Assembly: GCA_904066235.2 (NCBI GenBank)
Contig: CAJFCV020000001.1
Location: 5,332,001 to 5,396,000, forward strand
From: Bursaphelenchus xylophilus
Taxonomy: Eukaryota; Nematoda; Chromadorea; Rhabditida; Aphelenchoididae
Length of the DNA stretch: 64,000 nucleotides
Direction: 5' to 3'
Under the pieces are notes generated by a model. That model worked only from the letters and a program-made list of their open reading frames with translations. It made no database searches and had not been told where the DNA came from. Made by a program: the position numbers and the translations under genes. Below, piece by piece: positions 34,301-49,300 of the stretch (positions are counted from its first letter, which is position 1; each line of letters opens with the position of its first letter).

Positions 34301-37300
34301 TATACCATTCGAAACGTTACAAAATGAAATTTCAACACCGCAAGTTTCGCCTTTTTTGGAGTCAAATTGCGCCGGTACCAGGCGAAACACTCTGATATTA
34401 CACCAGGCATTAATAAAAAATAAAGTGAATTAGAGATGTCGGAGTGAACTGACGGGACTTATACCATTCGAAACGTTACAAAATGAAATCTCAACACCGC
34501 AAGTTTCGCCCTTTTTGGAGTCAAATTGCGCCGGTACCAGGCGAAACACTCTGATATTACACTAGGCACTAATAAAAAATAAAGTGAATTAGAGATGTCG
34601 GAGTGAACTGACGGGACTTATACCATTCGAAACGTTACAAAATGAAATTTCAACACCGCAAGTTTCACCTTTTTTGGAGCCAAATTGCGCCGGTACCACC
34701 CCAAACACTCTGATATTACACTAGGCAACGATAAAAAATAAAGTGAATTAGAGATGTCGGAGTGAACTGACGGGACTTATACCATTCGAAACGTTACAAA
34801 ATGAAATTTCAACACCGCAAGTTTCACCTTTTTTGGAGCCAAATTGCGCCGGTACCACCCCAAACACTCTGATATTACACTAGGCACTAATAAAAAATAA
34901 AGTGAATTAGAGATGTCGGAGTGAACTGACGGGACTTATACCATTCAAAACGTTACAAAATGAAATTTCAACACCGCAAGTTTCGCCTTTTTTGGAGTCA
35001 AATTGCGCCGGTACCAGGCGAAACACTCTGATATTACACCAGGCATTAATAAAAAATAAAGTGAATTAGAGATGTCGGAGTGAACTGACGGGACTTATAC
35101 CATTCGAAACGTTACAAAATGAAATCTCAACACCGCAAGTTTCGCCCTTTTTGGAGTCAAATTGCGCCGGTACCAGGCGAAACACTCTGATATTACACTA
35201 GGCACTAATAAAAAATAAAGTGAATTAGAGATGTCGGAGTGAACTGACGGGACTTATACCATTCGAAACGTTACAAAATGAAATTTCAACACCGCAAGTT
35301 TCACCTTTTTTGGAGCCAAATTGCGCCGGTACCACCCCAAACACTCTGATATTACACTAGGCAACGATAAAAAATAAAGTGAATTAGAGATGTCGGAGTG
35401 AACTGACGGGACTTATACCATTCGAAACGTTACAAAATGAAATTTCAACACCGCAAGTTTCACCTTTTTTGGAGCCAAATTGCGCCGGTACCACCCCAAA
35501 CACTCTGATATTACACTAGGCAACGATAAAAAATAAAGTGAATTAGAGATGTCGGAGTGAACTGACGGGACTTATACCATTCGAAACGTTACAAAATGAA
35601 ATTTCAACACCGCAAGTTTCACCTTTTTTGGAGCCAAATTGCGCCGGTACCACCCCAAACACTCTGATATTACACTAGGCACTAATAAAAAATAAAGTGA
35701 ATTAGAGATGTCGGAGTGAACTGACGGGACTTATACCATTCGAAACGTTACAAAATGAAATTTCAACACCGCAAGTTTCGCCTTTTTTGGAGTCAAATTG
35801 CGCCGGTACCAGGCGAAACACTCTGATATTACACTAGGCACTAATAAAAAATAAAGTGAATTAGAGATGTCGGAGTGAACTGACGGGACTTATACCATTC
35901 GAAACGTTACAAAATGAAATTTCAACACCGCAAGTTTCACCTTTTTTGGAGCCAAATTGCGCCGGTACCACCCCAAACACTCTGATATTACACTAGGCAA
36001 CGATAAAAAATAAAGTGAATTAGAGATGTCGGAGTGAACTGACGGGACTTATACCATTCGAAACGTTACAAAATGAAATTTCAACACCGCAAGTTTCACC
36101 TTTTTTGGAGCCAAATTGCGCCGGTACCACCCCAAACACTCTGATATTACACTAGGCAACGATAAAAAATAAAGTGAATTAGAGATGTCGGAGTGAACTG
36201 ACGGGACTTATACCATTCGAAACGTTACAAAATGAAATTTCAACACCGCAAGTTTCACCTTTTTTGGAGCCAAATTGCGCCGGTACCACCCCAAACACTC
36301 TGATATTACACTAGGCACTAATAAAAAATAAAGTGAATTAGAGATGTCGGAGTGAACTGACGGGACTTATACCATTCGAAACGTTACAAAATGAAATTTC
36401 AACACCGCAAGTTTCGCCTTTTTTGGAGTCAAATTGCGCCGGTACCAGGCGAAACACTCTGATATTACACTAGGCACTAATAAAAAATAAAGTGAATTAG
36501 AGATGTCGGAGTGAACTGACGGGACTTATACCATTCGAAACGTTACAAAATGAAATTTCAACACCGCAAGTTTCGCCTTTTTTGGAGTCAAATTGCGCCG
36601 GTACCAGGCGAAACACTCTGATATTACACCAGGCATTAATAAAAAATAAAGTGAATTAGAGATGTCGGAGTGAACTGACGGGACTTATACCATTCGAAAC
36701 GTTACAAAATGAAATTTCAACACCGCAAGTTTCACCTTTTTTGGAGCCAAATTGCGCCGGTACCACCCCAAACACTCTGATATTACACTAGGCAACGATA
36801 AAAAATAAAGTGAATTAGAGATGTCGGAGTGAACTGACGGGACTTATACCATTCGAAACGTTACAAAATGAAATTTCAACACCGCAAGTTTCGCCTTTTT
36901 TGGAGTCAAATTGCGCCGGTACCAGGCGAAACACTCTGATATTACACTAGGCACTAATAAAAAATAAAGTGAATTAGAGATGTCGGAGTGAACTGACGGG
37001 ACTTATACCATTCGAAACGTTACAAAATGAAATTTCAACACCGCAAGTTTCGCCTTTTTTGGAGTCAAATTGCGCCGGTACCAGGCGAAACACTCTGATA
37101 TTACACTAGGCACTAATAAAAAATAAAGTGAATTAGAGATGTCGGAGTGAACTGACGGGACTTATACCATTCGAAACGTTACAAAATGAAATTTCAACAC
37201 CGCAAGTTTCGCCTTTTTTGGAGTCAAATTGCGCCGGTACCAGGCGAAACACTCTGATATTACACTAGGCACTAATAAAAAATAAAGTGAATTAGAGATG

Positions 37301-40300
37301 TCGGAGTGAACTGACGGGACTTATACCATTCGAAACGTTACAAAATGAAATTTCAACACCGCAAGTTTCACCTTTTTTGGAGCCAAATTGCGCCGGTACC
37401 ACCCCAAACACTCTGATATTACACTAGGCATTAATAAAAAATAAAGTGAATTAGAGATGTCGGAGTGAACTGACGGGACTTATACCATTCGAAACGTTAC
37501 AGAATGAAATTTCAACACCGCAAGTTTCGCCTTTTTTGGAGTCAAATTGCGCCGGTACCAGGCGAAACACTCTGATATTACACTAGGCACTAATAAAAAA
37601 TAAAGTGAATTAGAGATGTCGGAGTGAACTGACGGGACTTATACCATTCGAAACGTTACAAAATGAAATTTCAACACCGCAAGTTTCACCTTTTTTGGAG
37701 CCAAATTGCGCCGGTACCACCCCAAACACTCTGATATTACACTAGGCACTAATAAAAAATAAAGTGAATTAGAGGTGTCGGAGTGAACTGACGGGACTTA
37801 TACCATTCGAAACGTTACAGAATGAAATTTCAACACCGCAAGTTTCGCCTTTTTTGGAGTCAAATTGCGCCGGTACCAGGCGAAACACTCTGATATTACA
37901 CTAGGCACTTATAAAAAATCAAGTGAATTAGAGATGTCGGAGTGAACTGACGGGACTTATACCATTCGAAACGTTACAAAATGAAATTTCAACACCGCAA
38001 GTTTCGCCTTTTTTGGAGTCAAATTGCGCCGGTACCAGGCGAAACACTCTGATATTACACTAGGCACTAATAAAAAATAAAGTGAATTAGAGATGTCGGA
38101 GTGAACTGACGGGACTTATACCATTCGAAACGTTACAAAATGAAATTTCAACACCGCAAGTTTCGCCTTTTTTGGAGTCAAATTGCGCCGGTACCAGGCG
38201 AAACACTCTGATATTACACTAGGCACTAATAAAAAATAAAGTGAATTAGAGATGTCGGAGTGAACTGACGGGACTTATACCATTCGAAACGTTACAAAAT
38301 GAAATTTCAACACCGCAAGTTTCGCCTTTTTTGGAGTCAAATTGCGCCGGTACCAGGCGAAACACTCTGATATTACACTAGGCACTAATAAAAAATAAAG
38401 TGAATTAGAGATGTCGGAGTGAACTGACGGGACTTATACCATTCGAAACGTTACAAAATGAAATTTCAACACCGCAAGTTTCACCTTTTTTGGAGCCAAA
38501 TTGCGCCGGTACCACCCCAAACACTCTGATATTACACTAGGCATTAATAAAAAATAAAGTGAATTAGAGATGTCGGAGTGAACTGACGGGACTTATACCA
38601 TTCGAAACGTTACAGAATGAAATTTCAACACCGCAAGTTTCGCCTTTTTTGGAGTCAAATTGCGCCGGTACCAGGCGAAACACTCTGATATTACACTAGG
38701 CACTAATAAAAAATAAAGTGAATTAGAGATGTCGGAGTGAACTGACGGGACTTATACCATTCGAAACGTTACAAAATGAAATTTCAACACCGCAAGTTTC
38801 ACCTTTTTTGGAGCCAAATTGCGCCGGTACCACCCCAAACACTCTGATATTACACTAGGCATTAATAAAAAATAAAGTGAATTAGAGATGTCGGAGTGAA
38901 CTGACGGGACTTATACCATTCGAAACGTTACAGAATGAAATTTCAACACCGCAAGTTTCGCCTTTTTTGGAGTCAAATTGCGCCGGTACCAGGCGAAACA
39001 CTCTGATATTACACTAGGCACTAATAAAAAATAAAGTGAATTAGAGATGTCGGAGTGAACTGACGGGACTTATACCATTCGAAACGTTACAAAATGAAAT
39101 TTCAACACCGCAAGTTTCACCTTTTTTGGAGCCAAATTGCGCCGGTACCACCCCAAACACTCTGATATTACACTAGGCACTAATAAAAAATAAAGTGAAT
39201 TAGAGGTGTCGGAGTGAACTGACGGGACTTATACCATTCGAAACGTTACAGAATGAAATTTCAACACCGCAAGTTTCGCCTTTTTTGGAGTCAAATTGCG
39301 CCGGTACCAGGCGAAACACTCTGATATTACACTAGGCACTTATAAAAAATCAAGTGAATTAGAGATGTCGGAGTGAACTGACGGGACTTATACCATTCGA
39401 AACGTTACAAAATGAAATTTCAACACCGCAAGTTTCACCTTTTTTGGAGCCAAATTGCGCCGGTACCACCCCAAACACTCTGATATTACACTAGGCATTA
39501 ATAAAAAATAAAGTGAATTAGAGATGTCGGAGTGAACTGACGGGACTTATACCATTCGAAACGTTACAAAATGAAATTTCAACACCGCAAGTTTCACCTT
39601 TTTTGGAGCCAAATTGCGCCGGTACCACCCCAAACACTCTGATATTACACTAGGCACTAATAAAAAATAAAGTGAATTAGAGGTGTCGGAGTGAACTGAC
39701 GGGACTTATACCATTCGAAACGTTACAGAATGAAATTTCAACACCGCAAGTTTCGCCTTTTTTGGAGTCAAATTGCGCCGGTACCAGGCGAAACACTCTG
39801 ATATTACACTAGGCACTAATAAAAAATCAAGTGAATTAGAGATGTCGGAGTGAACTGACGGGACTTATACCATTCGAAACGTTACAAAATGAAATTTCAA
39901 CACCGCAAGTTTCACCTTTTTTGGAGCCAAATTGCGCCGGTACCACCCCAAACACTCTGATATTACACTAGGCACTAATAAAAAATAAAGTGAATTAGAG
40001 GTGTCGGAGTGAACTGACGGGACTTATACCATTCGAAACGTTACAGAATGAAATTTCAACACCGCAAGTTTCGCCTTTTTTGGAGTCAAATTGCGCCGGT
40101 ACCAGGCGAAACACTCTGATATTACACTAGGCACTAATAAAAAATAAAGTGAATTAGAGATGTCGGAGTGAACTGACGGGACTTATACCATTCGAAACGT
40201 TACAAAATGAAATTTCAACACCGCAAGTTTCACCTTTTTTGGAGCCAAATTGCGCCGGTACCACCCCAAACACTCTGATATTACACTAGGCACTAATAAA

Positions 40301-43300
40301 AAATAAAGTGAATTAGAGGTGTCGGAGTGAACTGACGGGACTTATACCATTCGAAACGTTACAGAATGAAATTTCAACACCGCAAGTTTCGCCTTTTTTG
40401 GAGTCAAATTGCGCCGGTACCAGGCGAAACACTCTGATATTACACTAGGCACTTATAAAAAATCAAGTGAATTAGAGATGTCGGAGTGAACTGACGGGAC
40501 TTATACCATTCGAAACGTTACAAAATGAAATTTCAACACCGCAAGTTTCACCTTTTTTGGAGCCAAATTGCGCCGGTACCACCCCAAACACTCTGATATT
40601 ACACTAGGCATTAATAAAAAATAAAGTGAATTAGAGATGTCGGAGTGAACTGACGGGACTTATACCATTCGAAACGTTACAAAATGAAATTTCAACACCG
40701 CAAGTTTCACCTTTTTTGGAGCCAAATTGCGCCGGTACCACCCCAAACACTCTGATATTACACTAGGCACTAATAAAAAATAAAGTGAATTAGAGGTGTC
40801 GGAGTGAACTGACGGGACTTATACCATTCGAAACGTTACAGAATGAAATTTCAACACCGCAAGTTTCGCCTTTTTTGGAGTCAAATTGCGCCGGTACCAG
40901 GCGAAACACTCTGATATTACACTAGGCACTAATAAAAAATCAAGTGAATTAGAGATGTCGGAGTGAACTGACGGGACTTATACCATTCGAAACGTTACAA
41001 AATGAAATTTCAACACCGCAAGTTTCACCTTTTTTGGAGCCAAATTGCGCCGGTACCACCCCAAACACTCTGATATTACACTAGGCATTAATAAAAAATA
41101 AAGTGAATTAGAGATGTCGGAGTGAACTGACGGGACTTATACCATTCGAAACGTTACAGAATGAAATTTCAACACCGCAAGTTTCGCCTTTTTTGGAGTC
41201 AAATTGCGCCGGTACCAGGCGAAACACTCTGATATTACACTAGGCACTAATAAAAAATAAAGTGAATTAGAGATGTCGGAGTGAACTGACGGGACTTATA
41301 CCATTCGAAACGTTACAAAATGAAATCTCAACACCGCAAGTTTCGCCTTTTTTGGAGTCAAATTGCGCCGGTACCAGGCGAAACACTCTGATATTACACT
41401 AGGCACTAATAAAAAATAAAGTGAATTAGAGATGTCGGAGTGAACTGACGGGACTTATACCATTCGAAACGTTACAGAATGAAATTTCAACACCGCAAGT
41501 TTCGCCTTTTTTGGAGTCAAATTGCGCCGGTACCAGGCGAAACACTCTGATATTACACTAGGCACTAATAAAAAATAAAGTGAATTAGAGATGTCGGAGT
41601 GAACTGATGGGACTTATACCATTTGAAACGTTACAGAATGAAATTTCAACACCGCAAGTTTCGCCTTTTTTGGAGCCAAACCGCGCCTGTACCAGGCCAA
41701 ACACTCTGATATTACACTAGGCACCGATAAAAAATAAAGTTAATTAGAGATGTCGGAGTGAACTGATGGGACTTATACCATTTGAAACGTTACAGAATGA
41801 AATTTCAACACCGCAAGTTTCGCCTTTTTTGGAGCCAAACCGCGCCTGTACCAGGCCAAACACTCTGATATTACACTAGGCACCGATAAAAAATAAAGTT
41901 AATTAGAGATGTCGGAGTGAACTGATGGGACTTATACCATTTGAAACGTTACAGAATGAAATTTCAACACCGCAAGTTTCGCCTTTTTTGGAGCCAAACC
42001 GCGCCGGTGCCAGGCCAAACACTCTGATATTACACTAGGCACCGATAAAAAATAAAGTTAATTAGAGATGTCGGAGTGAACTGATGGGACTTATACCATT
42101 CGAAACGTTACAGAATGAAATTTCAACACCGCAAGTTTCGCCTTTTTTGGAGCCAAACCGCGCCGGTGCCAGGCCAAACACTCTGATATTACACTAGGCA
42201 CCGATAAAAAATAAAGTTAATTAGAGATGTCGGAGTGAACTGATGGGACTTATACCATTCGAAACGTTACAGAATGAAATTTCAACACCGCAAGTTTCGC
42301 CTTTTTTGGAGCCAAACCGCGCCGGTACCAGGCCAAACACTCTGATATTACACTAGGCACCGATAAAAAATAAAGTTAATTAGAGATGTCGGAGTGAACT
42401 GATGGGACTTATACCATTTGAAACGTTACAGAATGAAATTTCAACACCGCAAGTTTCGCCTTTTTTGGAGTCAAATTGCGCCGGTACCAGGCGAAACACT
42501 CTGATATTACACTAGGCACTAATAAAAAATAAAGTGAATTAGAGATGTCGGAGTGAACTGACGGGACTTATACCATTCGAAACGTTACAAAATGAAATTT
42601 CAACACCGCAAGTTTCGCCTTTTTTGGAGCCAAACCGCGCCGGTACCAGGCCAAACACTCTGATATTACACTAGGCACCGATAAAAAATAAAGTTAATTA
42701 GAGATGTCGGAGTGAACTGACGGGACTTACACCATTCGAAACGTTACAGAATGAAATTTCAACACCGCAAGTTTCGCCTTTTTTGGAGCCAAACCGCGCC
42801 GGTACCAGGCCAAACACTCTGATATTACACTAGGCACCGATAAAAAATAAAGTTAATTAGAGATGTCGGAGTGAACTGACGGGACTTACACCATTCGAAA
42901 CGTTACAGAATGAAATTTCAACACCGCAAGTTTCGCCTTTTTTGGAGCCAAACCGCGCCTGTACCAGGCCAAACACTCTGATATTACACTAGGCACCGAT
43001 AAAAAATAAAGTTAATTAGAGATGTCGGAGTGAACTGATGGGACTTATACCATTTGAAACGTTACAGAATGAAATTTCAACACCGCAAGTTTCGCCTTTT
43101 TTGGAGCCAAACCGCGCCTGTACCAGGCCAAACACTCTGATATTACACTAGGCACCGATAAAAAATAAAGTTAATTAGAGATGTCGGAGTGAACTGATGG
43201 GATTTATACCATTTGAAACGTTACAGAATGAAATTTCAACACCGCAAGTTTCGCCTTTTTTGGAGCCAAACCGCGCCTGTACCAGGCCAAACACTCTGAT

Positions 43301-46300
43301 ATTACACTAGGCACTAATAAAAAATAAAGTGAATTAGAGATGTCGGAGTGAACTGACGGGACTTATACCATTCGAAACGTTACGGAATGAAATTTCAACA
43401 CCGCAAGTTTCGCCTTTTTTGGAGCCAAATTGCGCCGGTACCGGGCCAAACACTCTGATATTACACTAGGCACCGATAAAAAATAAAGTGAATTAGAGAT
43501 GTCGGAGTGAGCTGATGGGATTTATACCATTTGAAACGTTACAGAATGAAATTTCAACACCGCAAGTTTCGCCTTTTTTGGAGCCAAATTGCGCCGGTAC
43601 CGGGCCAAACACTCTGATATTACACTAGGCACTAATAAAAAATAAAGTGAATTAGAGATGTCGGAGTGAACTGACGGGACTTGTACCATTTGAAACGTTA
43701 CAGAATGAAATTTCAACACCGCAAGTTTCGCCTTTTTTGGAGCCAAACCGCGCCGGTACCAGGCCAAACACTCTGATATTACACTAGGCACCGATAAAAA
43801 ATAAAGTGAATTAGAGATGTCGGAGTGAACTGACGGGACTTATACCATTCGAAACGTTACAGAATGAAATTTCAACACCGCAAGTTTCGCCTTTTTTGGA
43901 GTCAAATTGCGCCGGTACCAGGCGAAACACTCTGATATTACACTAGGCACTAATAAAAAATAAAGTGAATTAGAGATGTCGGAGTGATCTGACGGGACTT
44001 ATACCATTCGAAACGTTACAAAATGAAATTTCAACACCGCAAGTTTCGCCTTTTTTGGAGCCAAATTGCGCCGGTACCGGGCCAAACACTCTGATATTAC
44101 ACTAGGCACCGATAAAAAATAAAGTGAATTAGAGATGTCGGAGTGAGCTGATGGGATTTATACCATTTGAAACGTTACAGAATGAAATTTCAACACCGCA
44201 AGTTTCGCCTTTTTTGGAGCCAAATTGCGCCGGTACCGGGCCAAACACTCTGATATTACACTAGGCACTAATAAAAAATAAAGTGAATTAGAGATGTCGG
44301 AGTGAACTGACGGGACTTGTACCATTTGAAACGTTACAGAATGAAATTTCAACACCGCAAGTTTCGCCTTTTTTGGAGCCAAACCGCGCCGGTACCAGGC
44401 CAAACACTCTGATATTACACTAGGCACCGATAAAAAATAAAGTGAATTAGAGATGTCGGAGTGAACTGACGGGACTTATACCATTCGAAACGTTACGGAA
44501 TGAAATTTCAACACCGCAAGTTTCGCCTTTTTTGGAGCCAAATTGCGCCGGTACCAGGCCAAACACTCTGATATTACACTAGGCACCGATAAAAAATAAA
44601 GTGAATTAGAGATGTCGGAGTGAACTGACGGGACTTATACCATTCGAAACGTTACGGAATGAAATTTCAACACCGCAAGTTTCGCCTTTTTTGGAGCCAA
44701 ACCGCGCCGGTACCAGGCCAAACACTCTGATATTACACTAGGCACCGATAAAAAATAAAGTGAATTAGAGATGTCGGAGTGAACTGACGGGACTTATACC
44801 ATTCGAAACGTTACGGAATGAAATTTCAACACCGCAAGTTTCGCCTTTTTTGGAGCCAAATTGCGCCGGTACCGGGCCAAACACTCTGATATTACACTAG
44901 GCACCGATAAAAAATAAAGTGAATTAGAGATGTCGGAGTGAGCTGATGGGATTTATACCATTTGAAACGTTACAGAATGAAATTTCAACACCGCAAGTTT
45001 CGCCTTTTTTGGAGCCAAATTGCGCCGGTACCGGGCCAAACACTCTGATATTACACTAGGCATCGATAAACAATAAAGTGAATTAGAGATGTCGGAGTGA
45101 ACTGATGGGACTTATACCATTTGAAACGTTACAGAATGAAATTTCAACACCGCAAGTTTCGCCTTTTTTGGAGCCAAATTGCGCCGGTACCGGGCCAAAC
45201 ACTCTGATATTACACTAGGCACCGATAAAAAATAAAGTGAATTAGAGATGTCGGAGTGAACTGATGGGACTTATACCATTTGAAACGTTACAGAATGAAA
45301 TTTCAACACCGCAAGTTTCGCCTTTTTTGGAGCCAAATTGCGCCGGTACCGGGCCAAACACTCTGATATTACACTAGGCACCGATAAAAAATAAAGTGAA
45401 TTAGAGATGTCGGAGTGAACTGATGGGACTTATACCATTCGAAACGTTACAGAATGAAATTTCAACACCGCAAGTTTCGCCTTTTTTGGAGCCAAATTGC
45501 GCCGGTACCGGGCCAAACACTCTGATATTACACTAGGCACCGATAAAAAATAAAGTGAATTAGAGATGTCGGAGTGAGCTGATGGGATTTATACCATTTG
45601 AAACGTTACAGAATGAAATTTCAACACCGCAAGTTTCGCCTTTTTTGGAGCCAAATTGCGCCGGTACCGGGCCAAACACTCTGATATTACACTAGGCATC
45701 GATAAACAATAAAGTGAATTAGAGATGTCGGAGTGAACTGATGGGACTTATACCATTTGAAACGTTACAGAATGAAATTTCAACACCGCAAGTTTCGCCT
45801 TTTTTGGAGCCAAATTGCGCCGGTACCGGGCCAAACACTCTGATATTACACTAGGCACCGATAAAAAATAAAGTGAATTAGAGATGTCGGAGTGAACTGA
45901 TGGGACTTATACCATTTGAAACGTTACAGAATGAAATTTCAACACCGCAAGTTTCGCCTTTTTTGGAGCCAAATTGCGCCGGTACCGGGCCAAACACTCT
46001 GATATTACACTAGGCACCGATAAAAAATAAAGTGAATTAAAGATGTCGGAGTGAACTGACGGGACTTATACCATTCGAAACGTTACGGAATGAAATTTCA
46101 ACACCGCAAGTTTCGCCTTTTTTGGAGCCAAATTGCGCCGGTACCGGGCCAAACACTCTGATATTACACTAGGCACCGATAAAAAATAAAGTGAATTAGA
46201 GATGTCGGAGTGAACTGATGGGACTTATACCATTTGAAACGTTACAGAATGAAATTTCAACACCGCAAGTTTCGCCTTTTTTGGAGCCAAATTGCGCCGG

Positions 46301-49300
46301 TACCGGGCCAAACACTCTGATATTACACTAGGCACCGATAAAAAATAAAGTGAATTAGAGATGTCGGAGTGAACTGACGGGACTTATACCATTCGAAACG
46401 TTACGGAATGAAATTTCAACACCGCAAGTTTCGCCTTTTTTGGAGCCAAATTGCGCCGGTACCGGGCCAAACACTCTGATATTACACTAGGCACCGATAA
46501 AAAATAAAGTGAATTAGAGATGTCGGAGTGAACTGACGGGACTTATACCATTCGAAACGTTACGGAATGAAATTTCAACACCGCAAGTTTCGCCTTTTTT
46601 GGAGCCAAATTGCGCCGGTACCGGGCCAAACACTCTGATATTACACTAGGCACCGATAAAAAATAAAGTGAATTAGAGATGTCGGAGTGAACTGATGGGA
46701 CTTATACCATTTGAAACGTTACAGAATGAAATTTCAACACCGCAAGTTTCGCCTTTTTTGGAGCCAAATTGCGCCGGTACCGGGCCAAACACTCTGATAT
46801 TACACTAGGCACCGATAAAAAATAAAGTGAATTAGAGATGTCGGAGTGAACTGACGGGACTTATACCATTCGAAACGTTACGGAATGAAATTTCAACACC
46901 GCAAGTTTCGCCTTTTTTGGAGCCAAATTGCGCCGGTACCGGGCCAAACACTCTGATATTACACTAGGCACCGATAAAAAATAAAGTGAATTAGAGATGT
47001 CGGAGTGAACTGACGGGACTTATACCATTCGAAACGTTACGGAATGAAATTTCAACACCGCAAGTTTCGCCTTTTTTGGAGCCAAATTGCGCCGGTACCG
47101 GGCCAAACACTCTGATATTACACTAGGCACCGATAAAAAATAAAGTGAATTAGAGATGTCGGAGTGAACTGACGGGACTTATACCATTTGAAACGTTACA
47201 GAATGAAATTTCAACACCGCAAGTTTCGCCTTTTTTGGAGCCAAATTGCGCCGGTACCGGGCCAAACACTCTGATATTACACTAGGCACCGATAAAAAAT
47301 AAAGTGAATTAGAGATGTCGGAGTGAACTGACGGGACTTATACCATTCGAAACGTTACGGAATGAAATTTCAACACCGCAAGTTTCGCCTTTTTTGGAGC
47401 CAAATTGCGCCGGTACCGGGCCAAACACTCTGATATTACACTAGGCACCGATAAAAAATAAAGTGAATTAGAGATGTCGGAGTGAACTGACGGGACTTAT
47501 ACCATTTGAAACGTTACAGAATGAAATTTCAACACCGCAAGTTTCGCCTTTTTTGGAGCCAAATTGCGCCGGTACCGGGCCAAACACTCTGATATTACAC
47601 TAGGCACCGATAAAAAATAAAGTGAATTAGAGATGTCGGAGTGAACTGACGGGACTTATACCATTCGAAACGTTACGGAATGAAATTTCAACACCGCAAG
47701 TTTCGCCTTTTCTGGAGCCAAATTGCGCCGGTACCGGGCCAAACACTCTGATATTACACTAGGCACCGATAACAAATAAAGTTAATTAGAGATGTCGGAG
47801 TGAACTGACGGGACTTATACCATTTGAAACGTTACAGAATGAAATTTCAACACCGCAAGTTTCGCCTTTTTTGGAGCCAAACCGCGCCGGTGCCAGGCCA
47901 AACACTCTGATATTACACTAGGCACCGATAACAAATAAAGTTAATTAGAGATGTCGGAGTGAACTGATGGGACTTATACTATTCGAAACGTTACAGAATG
48001 AAATTTCAACACCGCAAGTTTCGCCTTTTTTGGAGCCAAACCGCGCCGGTACCAGGCCAAACACTCTGATATTACACTAGGCACCGATAAAAAATAAAGT
48101 GAATTAGAGATGTCGGAGTGAACTGATGGGACTTATACTATTCGAAACGCTACAGAATGAAATTTCAACACCGCAAGTTTCGCCTTTTTTGGAGCCAAAT
48201 TGCGCCGGTACCGGGCCAAACACTCTGATATTACACTAGGCACCGATAAAAAATAAAGTGAATTAGAGATGTCGGAGTGAACTGACGGGACTTATACCAT
48301 TCGAAACGTTACGGAATGAAATTTCAACACCGCAAGTTTCGCCTTTTTTGGAGCCAAATTGCGCCGGTACCGGGCCAAACACCCTGATATTACACTAGGC
48401 ACCGATAAAAAATAAAGTGAATTAGAGATGTCGGAGTGAACTGACGGGACTTATACCATTCGAAACGTTACGGAATGAAATTTCAACACCGCAAGTTTCG
48501 CCTTTTTTGGAGCCAAACCGCGCCGGTACCAGGCCAAACACTCTGATATTACACTAGGCACCGATAAAAAATAAAGTGAATTAGAGATGTCGGAGTGAAC
48601 TGACGGGACTTATACCATTCGAAACGTTACGGAATGAAATTTCAACACCGCAAGTTTCGCCTTTTTTGGAGCCAAATTGCGCCGGTACCGGGCCAAACAC
48701 TCTGATATTACACTAGGCACCGATAAAAAATAAAGTGAATTAGAGATGTCGGAGTGAACTGACGGGACTTATACCATTCGAAACGTTACGGAATGAAATT
48801 TCAACACCGCAAGTTTCGCCTTTTTTGGAGCCAAATTGCGCCGGTACCGGGCCAAACACTCTGATATTACACTAGGCACCGATAAAAAATAAAGTGAATT
48901 AGAGATGTCGGAGTGAACTGACGGGACTTATACCATTCGAAACGTTACGGAATGAAATTTCAACACCGCAAGTTTCGCCTTTTTTGGAGCCAAACCGCGC
49001 CGGTACCAGGCCAAACACTCTGATATTACACTAGGCACCGATAAAAAATAAAGTGAATTAGAGATGTCGGAGTGAACTGACGGGACTTATACCATTCGAA
49101 ACGTTACGGAATGAAATTTCAACACCGCAAGTTTCGCCTTTTTTGGAGCCAAATTGCGCCGGTACCGGGCCAAACACTCTGATATTACACTAGGCACCGA
49201 TAAAAAATAAAGTGAATTAGAGATGTCGGAGTGAACTGACGGGACTTATACCATTTGAAACGTTACAGAATGAAATTTCAACACCGCAAGTTTCGCCTTT

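Noticed and set aside
43522..43791. 89-codon open frames inside the satellite (also 33664-33933 and 44158-44427)
   Set aside because: They are satellite units read through; 159 is a multiple of three, so a frame persists across two units where a stop has mutated. Most units contain the stop.
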